A stretch of DNA of 44,000 bases. It comes from an uncultured Holophagaceae bacterium. Lineage in GTDB: Bacteria; Acidobacteriota; Holophagae; Holophagales; Holophagaceae. How positions within the stretch are numbered: the first letter of the stretch is position 1; the number at the start of each line of letters is the position of its first letter. Below the pieces are notes generated by a model. It did not search any database and was not told the origin of the DNA. It saw only the letters and a list, made by a program, of their open reading frames with translations. The DNA lies in contig CAIRQL010000195.1 of the NCBI GenBank assembly GCA_903880675.1, positions 1-44,000 on the forward strand. Direction: 5' to 3'. Shown in pieces: positions 42,239 to 44,000 of this stretch. Made by a program: the position numbers and the translations under genes.

Positions 42239-44000
42239 CTACTCGGACTTGGCCTTCTTGGCCTTGGGCGCCTTGGCAGCGGGAGCGGCCTTCTTGGCAA
42301 CCGGTGCCTTGGGGGCCTTGGCAGCGGGCTTCTCAGCCTTGACCTTGGTCACCTTGGGGGCGGTTTCCACGGCAGCGGCGGCCTTGGGCTTGGGCTTGGG
42401 GCCCGGCTTCTTCCGGGCGGGCGCTTCGGGGGCAGGCGCCGGGGCCGGGGGCGCCGGAGGGGCAGTCTCCACGGGGGTGCTCACCTTGGCCCGGGGGGTC
42501 CGCCGGGGCTTAGGGACTTCAGCCACGGGTGCGGCAGGCGCAGCACCAATGCGGGGGCGGGGGCTGGGGGTCAGCAGGCTGGCCACCAGGTCGGCACTCA
42601 GGCGGGGCGGCTCAGGCTGGGCCTCGTAGGCGTCCTGGGTATCCGAGGACTGGGACGCACCGGAACCAGCTTCCTGGCCCTCGCTGCGCTCCCCGGCACC
42701 CTTCCGGCGACGCCGGCGGCGCTTCCGCTTGACGCCATCACCCTTGGCTTCCTCGCCGGCTTCGGCAGCGGCTTCCTCAGACTCATCGTCCTCGGGCTTG
42801 GCGCTCTCGAAGAGGGCACGAAGGCGCTCTCGCTCATCCAGGGCCGCCCGCTGCAGGTCGCGGCGGTCGTACTTGAAGCCTTCCTTGCGGGTGTCCTTGG
42901 CGGGCTCGCCCAGGGCCTTCTCGAAGGAGATGGGGCTGTCCCCACCCAGAACCACGGTCTCTTCTTCCTTGGAGCCCTTCTCGCGGGGCGGCTTGGGGGC
43001 CGGCTTCTCGGCCGGGGCCTCCTCAGCACGCTCGATCTCGGCAGCCATCTCACCGTAGCCCATGGACCAGTCGGCCAGGATGATGACCCGGGCCTCGCTC
43101 TGCTCTTCCATCTGGTTCAGCTCGCGGCGCTTCTGGTTCAGCACGGCCGCAGCGATGGCCGGAGCCAGCTTGACGCGGATCTCGCCGATGCCACCCTTGG
43201 CTAGGATCCCGTGGATGCGGCGCACCACAGAGAGCACCAGGGCTTCCAGGGTCTTGACCTTGCCCGTGCCGGTGCAGGTGGGGCAGGTCTCGTGGTTCAC
43301 GTGCTGGAGGCTGGGACGGATGCGCTGGCGGGTCATGACCAGCACGCCGAAGCGGTTGATCTTCCCGACTTCCATGCGGGCCTTGTCGGCCTTGAGGCAG
43401 TCCACCAGGCAGTCCTGCACGGAGCGGATGTGGGACTCCCGCTTCATGTCGATGAAGTCAATGGCGATGAGGCCAGCCAGGTCGCGCAGCCGAAGCTGGC
43501 GGGCAACTTCCTCGGCGGCCTCCATGTTGGTCTTGAAGGCCATGTCCTCCACGCCGTCGCCGGAGGTCTTGCCGCTGTTCACGTCGATGGCCACCAGGGC
43601 CTCGGTCTGGTCCAGCACCAGGGCGCCGCCGCTGGGCAGAGGCACCTTCCGGCCGTAGACGCGATCGATCTGCTCCTCCAGCTGGTGGCGGGAGAAGAGG
43701 GGCTTCTTGCCGGTGTAGTGCTTCAGCACATCAAGGTACTGGGGCATGGTGCGCTTGAAGAAGGTCTGGGCGGCGTGGAAGGTGTCCAGGTCGTCGATGG
43801 AGACCTCTTCCACATCCGAGCTGAAGGTGTCCCGGAGAGTGCGGGTGACCACATCATCCTCCTGCCACACCAGGCCCGGTCCCTGGCGGTGCTTGTAGCG
43901 GTTCAGCACCTCCTTGTAGGAGTCCAGGAGGTAGTCCAGGTCGCGCTGGAAGTCTTCGAGGGTCACGCCCAGGCTGGCGGTGCGGACGATCACGCCGATG
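42239..44000 (-). CDS. Ribonuclease E/G family (partial, N-terminus off window) with long basic C-terminal tail
   Basis: LVLDQTEALVAIDVNSGKTSG, NMEAAEEVARQLRLRDLAGLIAIDFIDMKRESH, NHETCPTCTGTGKVKTLEALVLSVVRRIH; tail KRKRRRRRRKGAG and Ala/Lys/Pro repeats. Confidence 0.95.
   Translation of the reverse strand, partial: IGVIVRTASLGVTLEDFQRDLDYLLDSYKEVLNRYKHRQGPGLVWQEDDVVTRTLRDTFSSDVEEVSIDDLDTFHAAQTFFKRTMPQYLDVLKHYTGKKPLFSRHQLEEQIDRVYGRKVPLPSGGALVLDQTEALVAIDVNSGKTSGDGVEDMAFKTNMEAAEEVARQLRLRDLAGLIAIDFIDMKRESHIRSVQDCLVDCLKADKARMEVGKINRFGVLVMTRQRIRPSLQHVNHETCPTCTGTGKVKTLEALVLSVVRRIHGILAKGGIGEIRVKLAPAIAAAVLNQKRRELNQMEEQSEARVIILADWSMGYGEMAAEIERAEEAPAEKPAPKPPREKGSKEEETVVLGGDSPISFEKALGEPAKDTRKEGFKYDRRDLQRAALDERERLRALFESAKPEDDESEEAAAEAGEEAKGDGVKRKRRRRRRKGAGERSEGQEAGSGASQSSDTQDAYEAQPEPPRLSADLVASLLTPSPRPRIGAAPAAPVAEVPKPRRTPRAKVSTPVETAPPAPPAPAPAPEAPARKKPGPKPKPKAAAAVETAPKVTKVKAEKPAAKAPKAPVAKKAAPAAKAPKAKKAKSE

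Overview
High-GC bacterial chromosomal window. The gene content and style suggest an Acidobacteriota/Holophagae-like organism, but that is inference and was not tested. Coding density is very high, with about 39 supported protein genes and one tRNA. I saw no rRNA, CRISPR array, prophage, transposase or integron. Left to right: fliO-fliP-fliQ (minus); MobA-like NTP transferase, thioredoxin, nitroreductase, urocanate hydratase, YchJ/SEC-C protein and a short CaiB-type protein (plus); a tightly coupled five-ORF cassette (36-aa hydrophobic ORF, DUF5668-like, LiaF-like, LytS-type kinase, LytTR regulator); a multi-SCP2-like protein with a small Cys-rich ORF (minus); LeuA-like DRE-TIM enzyme; birA-coaX; tryptophanase, tungsten-type aldehyde ferredoxin oxidoreductase (AOR) and MoaD/ThiS; ABC-F ATPase; tRNA-Ala(GGC) with its terminator; MltD-like LysM transglycosylase; gcvH, gcvT, sfsA, gmhB-like, TolB-like; a co-directional chemosensory/two-component run (CheA, CheW, FabH, RsmD, polytopic MCP, HAMP kinase, receiver-GAF-ATPase protein); kdsB, trxB, receiver-GGDEF (plus); lptD, ZIP transporter, RNase E/G (minus, runs off the window). 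The observations most worth a second look are: (1) a heptanucleotide AGCYGAY tandem repeat found at two unlinked sites, both 5-7 nt after a stop codon between operon genes; (2) the CheA/CheW-FabH-RsmD-MCP-HK-RR run with an unusual MCP; (3) the LiaF/LytS/LytTR five-ORF cassette; (4) the tnaA-AOR-MoaD cluster; (5) the SCP2-repeat protein with a Cys-rich mini-ORF; (6) a 14-bp CRP/FNR-like palindrome. None is proven to be a new system.
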